A DNA stretch of 39,749 nt from positions 1 through 39,749 of IMG/VR virus record IMGVR_UViG_3300021057_000022; one strand, given 5' to 3'. Below, piece after piece: positions 17,709 through 25,855 of this stretch. This DNA is from a virus. A model generated the notes under the pieces. It saw only the letters and a program-made list of their open reading frames with translations. It did no database searches and had not been told where the DNA came from. The first letter of the stretch is position 1. Every line of letters begins with the position of its first letter. The translations under genes and the position numbers were made by a program.

Positions 17709-17710
17709 GA

Positions 17711-18166
17711 TTAACCCGACATCGTCGGAATTAGTTGCGCGAAATCATTTAGGATAGCATCTGCCGGATCGTTCCAGCTCGCCTGCTTAAGATGTAGTTC
17801 GACGCTCTTATTGATGATACCAAGCTTCATCGCCATGAGCGTTGATCTATGACTTACGTCTGGAACAACGTTCGAATAGACCGCGGAATTAGACTTGTCA
17901 GGGAAAAACCTGATCGTAGTCGTTGACTTGAGTAGGTCCAGTAAGATTTGACCGAACGTTTTTGAACTCGAGTTTGTCGTCTCGAGCACGCCGGTTACCA
18001 CGAACACCGGCCTGATCTTCCGCACGTCAACCTCGCTACTGTTATTCAGGTAGGTATACTCGCTTGCGTCAAGCTCCCATTCTACACGAACGTCGGCCGC
18101 ATAGAAGTCGTGATCTACCGGAGTCCCGGCCGGATCATACCTGAACCTGATTTCTTTCGCGGCCAC
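17711..18166 (-). CDS. Hypothetical tail-region protein
   Basis: A 151-residue protein starting at GTG 18166 with AAAGGT upstream. It is beta-rich in its first half and I do not recognise a family. Its place between the putative tail proteins and the chaperones suggests a virion or tail-assembly role. The stop is two bases before the chaperone start. Confidence 0.55.
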   Translation of the reverse strand: MAAKEIRFRYDPAGTPVDHDFYAADVRVEWELDASEYTYLNNSSEVDVRKIRPVFVVTGVLETTNSSSKTFGQILLDLLKSTTTIRFFPDKSNSAVYSNVVPDVSHRSTLMAMKLGIINKSVELHLKQASWNDPADAILNDFAQLIPTMSG

Positions 18167-18178
18167 ACTTCGAGACCT

Positions 18179-18910
18179 TTAGTAAGCAGTGTACACCGTG
18201 TCGCCGTCCGTCCTGAGCGACAGATTCGAGATAGACGTTCCGCCGGTTACCTGGACGCGAACCTTGTACGTATTAGACGGCAGTGTCAGGTTTACGCTCG
18301 CGCGCCCGTTTGCCATCGTCACGTTAGCCGTGCCAACCGATCCGGATGCGAAATTCTGCGCTGTAAGAGTAAGCGATCCCGAAGCAGCCGTGTTCGTGAT
18401 CGCGGCCGTAAGCACCGTCGCGTTAAGCGGCAGGATAATGGTCTGATCGTACGTGGCGCCAGATGCGGCAGCAAGGTGCGCGAGGAGATTAACCTGGCGG
18501 TAAATCGCATGCGCGCCGTGGCCCTGTCTTACCATGCGCAGATCAAAGAAATCAGCGCGGCCTACGGACTTGCCCAAGATCGAAACCCACTTAAGGATAT
18601 CGAGCCTGTCATCCTCATACCACTGTAGATTAAACCCGCCGCCTCCTTCGAATACAGCGCGAAGCCTGGTATCCGCATTTCGCCACGTCTCGAGCTGCGA
18701 ATACAAGCTACCAGATTCCCGGCCGCGAAGCCGGAGCTCTGACATGTCTCCGCCAAAGTACCTGGCGCCAGTAGGATCGACCTCGTCGTTCTCGGCCGGC
18801 TGCTGATCGAACGAACAGAAATCGGCACTGAGATCGTTGATCTGTACGGTCGTTCCCGTAGCAGGATCGTAGATCGCTGCGCGCTGGATGCCGTGGGATA
18901 ATACTCCCAT
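18179..18910 (-). CDS. Putative tail protein with C-terminal Ig-like domain
   Basis: A 243-residue protein. The first ~150 residues hold mixed strands with Arg-rich segments (ELRLRGRES). After an Ala-rich linker (LLAHLAAASGATYD), residues ~155-243 are Thr/Ser-rich beta repeats typical of an Ig-like or carbohydrate-binding decoration domain. A good GAGGT site precedes ATG 18910. It is either a tail tube subunit with a surface domain or a minor tail protein; the sequence alone does not decide. Confidence 0.5.
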   Translation of the reverse strand: MGVLSHGIQRAAIYDPATGTTVQINDLSADFCSFDQQPAENDEVDPTGARYFGGDMSELRLRGRESGSLYSQLETWRNADTRLRAVFEGGGGFNLQWYEDDRLDILKWVSILGKSVGRADFFDLRMVRQGHGAHAIYRQVNLLAHLAAASGATYDQTIILPLNATVLTAAITNTAASGSLTLTAQNFASGSVGTANVTMANGRASVNLTLPSNTYKVRVQVTGGTSISNLSLRTDGDTVYTAY

Positions 18911-18945
18911 GCGTAACCTCTATGATTTAGGTGCCGCCTAGGCCG

Positions 18946-18970
18946 CCTAGAACGGCCTAGGAATTACGCG
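18946..18970. repeat. 25-bp element across a stop codon, copy 1
   Basis: This copy shares 24 of 25 bases with 36566-36590 (core CCTAGAACGGCCTAGGAAT). In the leftward transcript it begins in the last codon of the 18964-19404 gene, includes the stop codon and continues into the 3' region. Together with 18936-18944 it forms a 9-bp stem, CCTAGGCCG / CGGCCTAGG. There is no U-tract, so it looks more like an RNA-processing or stability hairpin, or a recombination boundary, than a simple terminator. Confidence 0.75.
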
Positions 18971-19404
18971 AAGTTCAGGCTGGCGTACGGAACCCGAAAC
19001 GCCATCTGGAATCCGTCTGCGCGTCCCTGGCGGCGTCCCTGAACCGACATCGGCCGGATATACTCCAGGCGAACTTTTTCCGTCGTATTGACGCGCTCGG
19101 AGTTATCCAGGTCGGCCGCAAAGTGCATTTGCGTGTCGGCCAGGAAGTTCGTGCGCAGCGCAGCAAACGCGGTAAGGTCGAGCGCGCTCACGATGAAGCG
19201 AGCATACATCACGCCGCCGAAGTTGTTGCCGTGGATATCGAGCGGATTCCCTTCCTCGTCAAGGAATTCAATCCGGCTAGGCTCACCGCCTTCATACCCG
19301 GACTCGCCAATAAGCTTATTGATCGACGTGCCGCTGCCTGCCGCGGTAAGAGCCGAGCCTGTTCCATACTCGACGTCGACGATGCCATGAAATTTACGAG
19401 CCAT
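18964..19404 (-). CDS. Probable tail tube or other structural protein
   Basis: A 146-residue protein beginning MARKFHGIVDVEYG. Beta-strand alternation and a final segment (LEYIRPMSVQGRR, then FQMAFRVPYASL) suggest a barrel-type tail tube subunit. Gene order supports this: it lies after the head-tail connectors and before the chaperones. The neighbour at 18179-18910 is the other candidate. Its 3' end carries the repeated stop-codon hairpin. It overlaps the preceding gene by 11 nt. Confidence 0.5.
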   Translation of the reverse strand: MARKFHGIVDVEYGTGSALTAAGSGTSINKLIGESGYEGGEPSRIEFLDEEGNPLDIHGNNFGGVMYARFIVSALDLTAFAALRTNFLADTQMHFAADLDNSERVNTTEKVRLEYIRPMSVQGRRQGRADGFQMAFRVPYASLNFA

Positions 19405-19666
19405 TTACCTTACCTTTCTTGGGTTTAAGCGGAATGAAGATATCCGGGAATCTATCTATGAGCGACGGCTGCACAAGTGGCGGATTATTCGTCATGTCGG
19501 CTATCTCTTTGCACGCGTCAGATACGCGCACAACGATTCCGTCATGGAATTCGTACCGAACGCCGTTCTCAATGCAAATAAAGCTTGTAGACGCAGGTTC
19601 ATGACCCAGGCACTTTGCGACTGGTCTCGCAACGCGTACTCTGTATTCTTCTAAAGCCTTGGCCAT
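19394..19666 (-). CDS. Hypothetical protein, 90 residues
   Basis: Not recognised. A small protein with a mixed N-terminal half containing three cysteines (CLG, FICIENG, DACKE) and a basic Lys-rich C-terminus (PLKPKKGK). It sits between the putative tail terminator and the putative tube gene and probably takes part in tail assembly or the virion. Confidence 0.5.
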   Translation of the reverse strand: MAKALEEYRVRVARPVAKCLGHEPASTSFICIENGVRYEFHDGIVVRVSDACKEIADMTNNPPLVQPSLIDRFPDIFIPLKPKKGKVNGS

Positions 19667-19668
19667 CG

Positions 19669-20208
19669 TTAACCTTCAATTTGAACCGCGAACGTTATAA
19701 GGTGGGCAAGCTCCTCGCCCGCGTCGTCCATCGGTATGACAGTTTCATTTTCCTCGTACGGATCGTTCAGGATACATCTGTCGTCTCCAGAACCGAGCGT
19801 AGTCGTCGTTCTCATGGCAGGCAAAAGCCCTGGCGTCGACGTACTCTGGCTATGGCAGATTGTATCCATTTCGTTCTGGCTGCTCGAAGCGTATGCCGCG
19901 TGGTCCTTGTAGCGCAGAAAAAACGAGACCTGGAATGTGTCCTGGCCAAAGAAGTCTTCGCCAGGCGCAAGGTCTATCGTGCGCTCATGCGGCCCAATAT
20001 GCAGAACCTCGAGATAAAACGCATGAAACGTCTCCTCGCCCATTACCTCGATTCGCTTCAGGCGCGACGTCCTGGGATCGGTCTGGTGACGATACCTGTT
20101 AGCCGTCTTAAGCGTAGCCGTAATACCGAGCGCGGTTTTATGCGCATTGATTTTACTCTCGCAAAACGAGAGAAGCAGGTCGCGCTTTGTTACTACCGAT
20201 ACCGGCAT
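19669..20208 (-). CDS. Putative tail terminator/completion protein
   Basis: A 179-residue protein with no firm family match. It is placed after an HK97 gp10-like gene and before the putative tail tube, the usual position of the tail terminator (gpU/Tc type). It has an N-terminal helix, strands at about 45-110 and a Ser/Thr-rich middle. The function is inferred from synteny. Confidence 0.45.
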   Translation of the reverse strand: MPVSVVTKRDLLLSFCESKINAHKTALGITATLKTANRYRHQTDPRTSRLKRIEVMGEETFHAFYLEVLHIGPHERTIDLAPGEDFFGQDTFQVSFFLRYKDHAAYASSSQNEMDTICHSQSTSTPGLLPAMRTTTTLGSGDDRCILNDPYEENETVIPMDDAGEELAHLITFAVQIEG

Positions 20209-20209
20209 C

Positions 20210-20755
20210 TTAGATCTTGAATGCGTTCTGGATTAACCCGGTTACCTCGCTTTCAGCCATGTCCTGCAGCGTCGGAAGTTCATCCTGCAAAGCAGGCAAC
20301 AAGTAAGCACGCTTAGCGATCACAACGCGCCTGGCGTGCCATCTAACATTGTGGCGCCTTCCAGACTGATGCACGCGCTTGTGAGGTCTTACATAAACAA
20401 CGCCGCGGAATCCATGCTCATGAACGCTAGCGTAAGGAACCTTAGATCCCTTGATTAACCTGACTAGCGTCTTGGTAACCTGGATCTTCATGATTCCTTC
20501 CGGTTGACCACCGGTATCCTCGATCCGTCCTCGTGATACCAAGCTTCGGCTAAGCCGGCCTGTTAAAATCCGGATCGGATCATCTGGCTTTCTCGGAGCG
20601 ACGTTCTTGAACGCCGTCCGCTTCATGTACCGGCCTATCGACCTTCCAGCAATCCTGGCAGATGCGCGTCTTAGATATCCAGGCGCCCACTCCTGTATGC
20701 TTTCTGCAAACGTAGCGAGAGCGAGCTGGACCTTTTCGAGATCATCCGCAGCCAT
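20210..20755 (-). CDS. HK97 gp10-like head-tail joining protein
   Basis: About 181 residues, strongly basic. It contains GRLSRSL near 66, VPYASVHEHGFRG near 127 and a C-terminal KRAYLLPALQDEL helix, the pattern of HK97 gp10/virion morphogenesis proteins that complete the head-tail interface. ATG 20755 forms a TGATG overlap with the upstream connector; an in-frame GTG at 20758 is also possible. Confidence 0.7.
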   Translation of the reverse strand: MAADDLEKVQLALATFAESIQEWAPGYLRRASARIAGRSIGRYMKRTAFKNVAPRKPDDPIRILTGRLSRSLVSRGRIEDTGGQPEGIMKIQVTKTLVRLIKGSKVPYASVHEHGFRGVVYVRPHKRVHQSGRRHNVRWHARRVVIAKRAYLLPALQDELPTLQDMAESEVTGLIQNAFKI

Positions 20756-21438
20756 CACACGCGCCGCTTGTAAGCGCCGGCAATTGATTCCAGGATCTTA
20801 TCCTCAGCTCTCGAGTCGATCGCATTCACGGTAACGACCTGGCTTCCAACCTGCTGCATCCTGCTCGAAGACCCTAGTGTGCCATCGAGCGCGCGCCGCA
20901 TATAGAGCATCGCAAGCTCGATAGCCTTCCTTCGCACATCGCTAGGTAAGTCGTCTGGTGTTACAGTAAGCGTCGTAAGTCCGCCCTGTCCAGGTCCAGT
21001 TCCCGTAAGGTCCGCAAGTGCCTGGTCCGATCGCTTGTATCCTGAGAAGTACGTTACGCGGCAGTCGCGCGGCGTAGACGTTGCAAACCAGTTATACGAA
21101 CTATTCGGACTCGACTTCTCGCGCGTAACCGTCGTGCCAGATATCGTGCTGCCTGCCGTATCGACGATCGACTTTATTTCGACGATCGGTTTATCGGACG
21201 CCCAGGCAACATACCGCTCAAGCAAACGGTTATACGACCATGCGTTAATCGGAATGCGCTGCGTGAAGCTCCGTACAATAAAAAATCTGTCAAAGAACGA
21301 TTCGAACCTATCCGTCGTATCTCTGATTGCTTCCTGGATCGCTACCTGGTTTGACGCGATTGTCAAGCCAGCCATCGATTTCAGAGCAGCTTCTTCAAGC
21401 TGCGCATCAGATATAAGATCGTTGTATCGTACCGACAT
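20755..21438 (-). CDS. Head-tail connector (adaptor)
   Basis: A 227-residue protein with an N-terminal helical region, a central segment (FIVRSFTQRIPINAW) and a C-terminal helix rich in Met/Arg (AIELAMLYMRRAL). This resembles gp6/gp15-type adaptors that sit under the portal, and the gene follows the capsid module, where adaptors belong. The family assignment rests on architecture and order. Confidence 0.55.
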   Translation of the reverse strand: MSVRYNDLISDAQLEEAALKSMAGLTIASNQVAIQEAIRDTTDRFESFFDRFFIVRSFTQRIPINAWSYNRLLERYVAWASDKPIVEIKSIVDTAGSTISGTTVTREKSSPNSSYNWFATSTPRDCRVTYFSGYKRSDQALADLTGTGPGQGGLTTLTVTPDDLPSDVRRKAIELAMLYMRRALDGTLGSSSRMQQVGSQVVTVNAIDSRAEDKILESIAGAYKRRV

Positions 21439-21460
21439 CGTTCCTCACGCGATGCCGCGG

Positions 21461-21769
21461 TTACTTTTTCTTCCCGCGGCTTCCTTTGATTACGACGACA
21501 TCCTCATCGTCATGGGTCGAAGCAATCATATTGACTCCAGAATCGGCCGGAGGCATATTCTCGGCCGCGGCCGGGGTTTCGGTCGCGTCCGGCGCGCTGC
21601 GTTCATCCTGGACCGATTCTGGGCCGTCTACGCCAGGCGTAACGTATTCAGCGCGCCCGGCGCCGACAAGTGCCTGTTCAATAGCCGGATCGAATGACGC
21701 ATTCTGGCCGGCTTCATAGAACAACTCCGACGTGAGCTTGCCGCGATAATCCTGATTGAAACGAACCAT
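21461..21769 (-). CDS. Small acidic capsid-module protein
   Basis: A 102-residue protein. A short N-terminal folded part (RGKLTSELFYEAGQ) is followed by an acidic Pro/Ala/Glu-rich disordered stretch and a basic tail, GSRGKKK. It lies between the decoration protein and the connector. Similar small proteins in this position are common in siphovirus genomes, but the role is unknown. Confidence 0.55.
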   Translation of the reverse strand: MVRFNQDYRGKLTSELFYEAGQNASFDPAIEQALVGAGRAEYVTPGVDGPESVQDERSAPDATETPAAAENMPPADSGVNMIASTHDDEDVVVIKGSRGKKK

Positions 21770-21787
21770 GATCTTTCCTCAGAGATC

Positions 21788-22312
21788 TTAGACGGTAGCG
21801 GAGAACGGCGTGGCTTCGGTTCCGGTTGCAGCAGAAATAACGCTGACTTGGTACAGGTTCGAAGCAATGTCCTGGCATTCGACAATCGCGCCCGGAACGC
21901 CGCCGGTCGTCGAGCCATCGAGCGTAATTGTATCGCTCGTTGCGCCGGTCTCGAACAACACGGACGTATCGCCACCGTCCTGCGCAAGAATCGCAACGCC
22001 CTGCATGACGTCTGTATTATCGGCGACCTTAATGATGTGACTACCGCCGGAGAGCGTCGTCTTAACCAGGAATCGGAATCTGGCGCCGCTGCCCGTAGCA
22101 GCCGGCAGCGTTGCGGTAATTCCGGCAGCACGATCAAGGACGATAGTTTTCCCGTCGTGCGCCGCCTCGGTTACAGCAAGCGTCGCAGCCGTCGCGGTAA
22201 CGATTCTGGTCGACACGTCGCAGGCGCGATTGATTTCCGTAGCCGTAGCAAGGACGTCTTTGAGATCCGTCGGATCTGAGACGCCTTTTTTCATATTCAG
22301 AAGATCGGCCAT
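21788..22312 (-). CDS. Probable capsid decoration/stabilisation protein
   Basis: A 174-residue beta-rich protein directly after the major capsid gene. An N-terminal segment of about 30 residues contains ATATEINRACD. A repeated-strand domain with GITATLPAATGSG, FLVKTT and IIKVADNTDVM follows. The pattern is typical of phage structural proteins encoded beside the capsid gene and sometimes found as head fibres or cement proteins. The assignment is by pattern and context. Confidence 0.6.
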   Translation of the reverse strand: MADLLNMKKGVSDPTDLKDVLATATEINRACDVSTRIVTATAATLAVTEAAHDGKTIVLDRAAGITATLPAATGSGARFRFLVKTTLSGGSHIIKVADNTDVMQGVAILAQDGGDTSVLFETGATSDTITLDGSTTGGVPGAIVECQDIASNLYQVSVISAATGTEATPFSATV

Positions 22313-22352
22313 GTGAGCGTAGTGATATTTTTGGAAGTTCCGGAGTCCGGCA

Positions 22353-22411
22353 GGAGCCAGGATGAAGTCCCGGCTCCCGCCTTGTCCGGCTGGGCCGCGT
22401 GAGGAGCGCGG
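22353..22411 (-). other. Hairpins in the capsid-gene 3' region
   Basis: The 101-nt gap after the capsid stop contains CCGCG 22395-22399 / CGCGG 22407-22411 and a stronger hairpin, GGAGCC 22353-22358 / GGCTCC 22372-22377, with three further inner pairs (GGA/TCC). Neither is followed by a U-tract in the leftward transcript. They may protect the abundant capsid mRNA 3' end or partly attenuate transcription. Confidence 0.5.
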
Positions 22412-22413
22412 AT

Positions 22414-24096
22414 TTAGACCGTGAGATTATATGACAGCGCGACTGCCTCGTTATCGCGCGTCTGGAAGCCGAGGCGCATGAGCGCAACGATTTCCGTAGC
22501 ATCGGCCGCAGCGATACGCGTGGTCTCAAGCGCCATGCGCCGGCGGAATCCGATACGGCATTGGTCATATCGAACAGCGAGGAGCGTGCCCTTCGTGTTG
22601 TTCGATGTCGTGGTCTGATCGACCTTGCCATCCGAGTTAGAGAGTCCGTTTCCAGCACGGCAGATCTGGCCAGACGGCCGGACGACGTAACCCCAGAGAT
22701 TACCCAGGTATCCATTCTCGAGCGTCGGATTCGAGAACACGTCGCGGGTCTTCACCTCGTCAAGCTCGAGAGCTTTCCAGAACGTGCTGTTATCCAGGAT
22801 GAACTCGATTCGCTTCTGGTGACCAAGCGCGTTCTTTCCGTTCGTGCCCATGAGCTTGAGCGTCGCCAGGAAGTCGGCCGCAGCAAGCGTGCCGCCGTCG
22901 CGCTTATTCGCCGTGTTGGTGATAATCGCGAGCTTACGAAGTCCATTGAACACCGTAAACCAGTCGGTAGCGTCAGGCGTGCCGCCGATATGGTTGATGT
23001 TCGTCGTAGCCGTCGTGTCCGTATCACCATCGAGAATCGCAGCTTCGAGGTATTCGGCGCCTGAGACCTGGATCTGAGAACGCAGCTGCGCTACATACGG
23101 TAGGACGGAATCCTCCGTAAGCTCGCCAGCGAACAGCGTTCTTGCTCCAAGCTTACCAAGCGTCATGGTCCGCTTGTCCGTGCCCATCTTCGAAGCGGTG
23201 ACGGTATTCGTTGCGATTCCCGTCGTCGCATTGGACATCGCCGTAGCCTGCGCAACATTGTACCAGGTAGGATCGGCGCCTTCAATCGGGATAACGAGCG
23301 ATTCGACGCCATCGGGAAACTCGAAGGTCGGCATCTTCTGAACCAGGAATACTTCCTGGCGAATAGCTTCCCAGAGATCGGACGAGTACGCGACGCCAAT
23401 CCATTCATCGCCAGCCGTAGCAAGCGTTGAGTGCGCGATCTCGTTCGCCTTGATAGCGCCCTTCGTCGCGTCGCGGAACGCCTTTGCAGCGAGCACGAGG
23501 TGCGGCGTCTCCTTGACTTCGTTCGAATGGATTCGATGCGCAAGCGCCTTGTATGCAGCCTCGGTTGCCGGCCGATTCGCTTTGATGCCCAGGCTCGATG
23601 CACAATTCAGCAGCTCGATCATAAAGTCGATATCGGCCGCCTTCACGTTGTCGTACTTCCAATGCGAGATGTCCGTTATGATATTCGGCGCATTGTACTC
23701 AGCCTCGACGGTCGGCGCTTCTCGATACGCCTTGACAGCAGCTTCTGCCGCCAATTTCGCCGTATCGTTAAGCATCACCTGGACTTGCTCGACCGGGATA
23801 CCCACGGCGCCGTCACTTGATACGGGCGGGTCCGCCGGCTTCTCCTTGATACCGAGCCTTGCCTTAATCGCGTCAATCTGCGTTTCGATAGCCTTACGTA
23901 CGTCGTCCGGAACGGTTGCAGCAGCGGCGCCACTTGCAAGAACGGCGTGTCCGGTGAATCCATCCAGCCATGCAACATCGCATGCAAGGATCGGGCCGTC
24001 GGGACCTGTCACGCCGAAAAGAACGGCCATAACCATTGCCAGGAAACCGACAACCGCGGCGAATTTGATCCCGAAGGATCGGTAGAATTTAGTCAT
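22414..24096 (-). CDS. Major capsid protein (HK97 fold) with N-terminal membrane-like segment
   Basis: A 560-residue protein. Residues 12-30 form an unusual hydrophobic segment (FAAVVGFLAMVMAVLFG). A helical delta-like region at about 62-130 precedes the main domain. The HK97 type is supported by the P/E-loop-like regions (MSNATTGIATNTVTASKMG; ESLVIPIEG), the A-domain C-terminus (RYDQCRIGFRRRMALETTRI) and the position after the protease. The N-terminal ~130 residues are presumably removed by the protease. The ATG lacks a Shine-Dalgarno site and has an A-rich leader. Confidence 0.85.
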   Translation of the reverse strand: MTKFYRSFGIKFAAVVGFLAMVMAVLFGVTGPDGPILACDVAWLDGFTGHAVLASGAAAATVPDDVRKAIETQIDAIKARLGIKEKPADPPVSSDGAVGIPVEQVQVMLNDTAKLAAEAAVKAYREAPTVEAEYNAPNIITDISHWKYDNVKAADIDFMIELLNCASSLGIKANRPATEAAYKALAHRIHSNEVKETPHLVLAAKAFRDATKGAIKANEIAHSTLATAGDEWIGVAYSSDLWEAIRQEVFLVQKMPTFEFPDGVESLVIPIEGADPTWYNVAQATAMSNATTGIATNTVTASKMGTDKRTMTLGKLGARTLFAGELTEDSVLPYVAQLRSQIQVSGAEYLEAAILDGDTDTTATTNINHIGGTPDATDWFTVFNGLRKLAIITNTANKRDGGTLAAADFLATLKLMGTNGKNALGHQKRIEFILDNSTFWKALELDEVKTRDVFSNPTLENGYLGNLWGYVVRPSGQICRAGNGLSNSDGKVDQTTTSNNTKGTLLAVRYDQCRIGFRRRMALETTRIAAADATEIVALMRLGFQTRDNEAVALSYNLTV

Positions 24097-24137
24097 CGCT
24101 TGGTTTTCGTTTTTTCGTTTTCGAGTTGCGTGGCTGC

Positions 24138-25139
24138 TTAACTTGGCAGCATCGCGTGTAGCTGTTCGAGATCTCGCAGCAGCGCGGCGGCGACGGATTC
24201 ACCACCCGCGGGTTGCTCTACTGGCGTCGACTCACCAGTCTTCGGCCTATCCGCCTGTTGGCGCCTGAATTCATCGAATTGCAGCGCATAAAGCGATTTG
24301 ACCTCGATCCATTCTCTCTTCTCCTTCACTATGGCCCAGTCCTCGCGGCCTGCGAACTTCATTTCATCGTCGCTCATCTTGTACGGAATCTTGTAGAAAG
24401 ATCCGTCAAGACGCGCAACGACGAATTCATCCCAAACCTCAATGCAGTAAGCGTCGCGCTTGTATTCAGGATCAAAGAGAAGCCTGAATGCTTCATGTAC
24501 GCCGCTTACCGTCCGAGAAAGATTCATAGCCTTGATCGCGCTTTCCTCGGATTCGATTCCGAGAAACGCCTTGATCGGTAACGCACGGTTGCGCGGCTCG
24601 CTCGGAGTAGGCGTGAGGCTGTGTTCGATAATCGGCCATCTGTCGAGCGCGCCGGCTCGTGGATACCTGACCGACTTACCTGCCGCTGTGCGTACGCGCG
24701 CCAGATGGAGCGACGTACCGCTGCTCCATCCAAGCTTACCAGCTTCAGCAAGTTGTGAAACAAACTTTTCATAGTCGTCAGCCAGGTCGAGCACAGCCTC
24801 GACCCAGATTCCAAGCTCATCCTTCGTAGCTTTTGCCGGCTGGAACAGATGGTCGGCTAAGCTTAGCGCAGTTTCTGCCTTCAGACCTTTCGCGGTTACT
24901 GGGATCGTATGGTGGAATACCACGTCGCAGCCATCGCCTTCGTGCGCGCCGAAGTACGTATTCGAGGTAAACCAGTTTCCATCCAGGTCTCGAGCCTGAC
25001 CTTCATCGTCGAACCTGACCGAGTATCCGCCTACAACAGCCTTGCCAGCCAAATCGACATCGTTAAAAAGACGGATCTCCGGCTTGGCAAGTGCCTTAAC
25101 CGCGCCTCCGAAATAAATGAGAAGATCGTGGCTATCCAT
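24138..25139 (-). CDS. Prohead protease
   Basis: A 333-residue serine protease of the prohead maturation type. FHHTIPVT with His76/His77, GKLGWSSGT with Ser139/Ser140 and the IIEHSLTPTPSEPRNRA block around His173 match the conserved regions of phage prohead proteases. A C-terminal ~120-residue charged extension may act as a scaffold, since no separate scaffold gene is seen. It should cut the capsid delta region during maturation. Its start forms a TAATG overlap with the preceding gene. Confidence 0.85.
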   Translation of the reverse strand: MDSHDLLIYFGGAVKALAKPEIRLFNDVDLAGKAVVGGYSVRFDDEGQARDLDGNWFTSNTYFGAHEGDGCDVVFHHTIPVTAKGLKAETALSLADHLFQPAKATKDELGIWVEAVLDLADDYEKFVSQLAEAGKLGWSSGTSLHLARVRTAAGKSVRYPRAGALDRWPIIEHSLTPTPSEPRNRALPIKAFLGIESEESAIKAMNLSRTVSGVHEAFRLLFDPEYKRDAYCIEVWDEFVVARLDGSFYKIPYKMSDDEMKFAGREDWAIVKEKREWIEVKSLYALQFDEFRRQQADRPKTGESTPVEQPAGGESVAAALLRDLEQLHAMLPS

Positions 25140-25513
25140 TATGGTCTTTGCCCTGGTTCGAAGATAAGGATCGCTGCGCCAGTCTTTGCGTTGCCGCCTT
25201 GCGCGATTACGAGTTTCGGCTTACCAGCAATGACTGGAAGATCGAATACTTCACCAGTCGCAGCTGCGCCTACATTCGTATGCACTTTCTCGCGCGGGTA
25301 ATAGACGCCATCGGCAGATACATTTGTTAGCGTTAAGAGCGTGCGCGAATTTCCTTCCTCATCCGTATACGAGAACGTTGCGTCGCACGTATTGTCGAAG
25401 TTGCCCTGGTCCCACAGAATAGCGTAGAGCCGGCCGAAAATCGACTTCTCGCCATTTATCGTAACGTCTCCTGACGCGTCCGTGGTTCCTTTGAGCTTGA
25501 TCGATTCTAGCAT
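25139..25513 (-). CDS. Conserved head-module protein
   Basis: A 124-residue beta-rich protein with a RLYAILWDQG segment, a TLLTLTNVSADGVYYPRE core and a GGNAKTGAAILIFE end. I recall similar small proteins beside capsid and protease genes of siphoviruses, where they are annotated as hypothetical or structural. It is the first gene after a sigma70-like promoter and a hairpin leader. The start codon lies nine bases from the hairpin. Confidence 0.6.
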   Translation of the reverse strand: MLESIKLKGTTDASGDVTINGEKSIFGRLYAILWDQGNFDNTCDATFSYTDEEGNSRTLLTLTNVSADGVYYPREKVHTNVGAAATGEVFDLPVIAGKPKLVIAQGGNAKTGAAILIFEPGQRP

Positions 25514-25522
25514 AATAAGAAA

Positions 25523-25567
25523 GCGGCGCCTCTGGTCAGATCCTGGCTGGATCGTTAGAAGCGCCGC
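25523..25567 (-). terminator. Two-tier hairpin followed by a U-rich tract before the head genes
   Basis: Outer arms GCGGCGC 25523-25529 / GCGCCGC 25561-25567 enclose inner arms GATCC 25539-25543 / GGATC 25549-25553. In the leftward transcript the next nine bases are TTTCTTATT, and the ATG of the next gene follows at 25513. It may be a leaky intrinsic terminator (attenuator) between the MuF block and the head genes, or a leader structure controlling translation. Confidence 0.6.
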
Positions 25568-25610
25568 CTCATTGACGGTTTGCGCAACGCGCGCTCAAAA
25601 AGTCGATTGA

Positions 25611-25639
25611 ATGATAACTATCTATCTAATGAATGTAAA
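25611..25639 (-). promoter_or_regulatory. Sigma70-like promoter for head genes
   Basis: On the minus strand TTTACA (25639-25634), 17 nt, then TATCAT (25616-25611): five of six matches to each consensus hexamer with ideal spacing. It lies in the 144-nt gap before the head-module gene starting at 25513. Transcription would begin near 25604 and give a leader of about 90 nt with the two-tier hairpin. Confidence 0.6.
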
Positions 25640-25657
25640 CAGGTTGTGCAAATTTTT

Positions 25658-25855
25658 TTATTTGCTTTCTTCGTCACTACACGAATCGGGAGCATACATC
25701 CCGGCATGTACTTTTGCTGCATGCTTCGTTACTACGCGTCCGGATTTCGTACGTTCTATCTGGATAAACGAGACTTCACCTCGCTTGAACTGGTCCCATA
25801 GCTTTGCTACGCCGGCTTCCTCGGCCGGTGATACGCTTGTCGTCTCGCGATTCAT
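25658..25855 (-). CDS. Hypothetical protein, 65 residues
   Basis: Not recognised. A small protein with a helical centre (AEEAGVAKLWDQFKRGE) and an acidic C-terminus. Its start follows the neighbouring stop (TAAATG). Its stop lies inside an inverted repeat, GCAAAT / ATTTGC, in the promoter gap. Confidence 0.5.
   Translation of the reverse strand: MNRETTSVSPAEEAGVAKLWDQFKRGEVSFIQIERTKSGRVVTKHAAKVHAGMYAPDSCSDEESK

Noticed and set aside
23450-24085. 211-residue rightward ORF opposite the capsid gene
   Set aside because: It mirrors the capsid frame, has no ribosome site or neighbours in that direction, and has biased composition.
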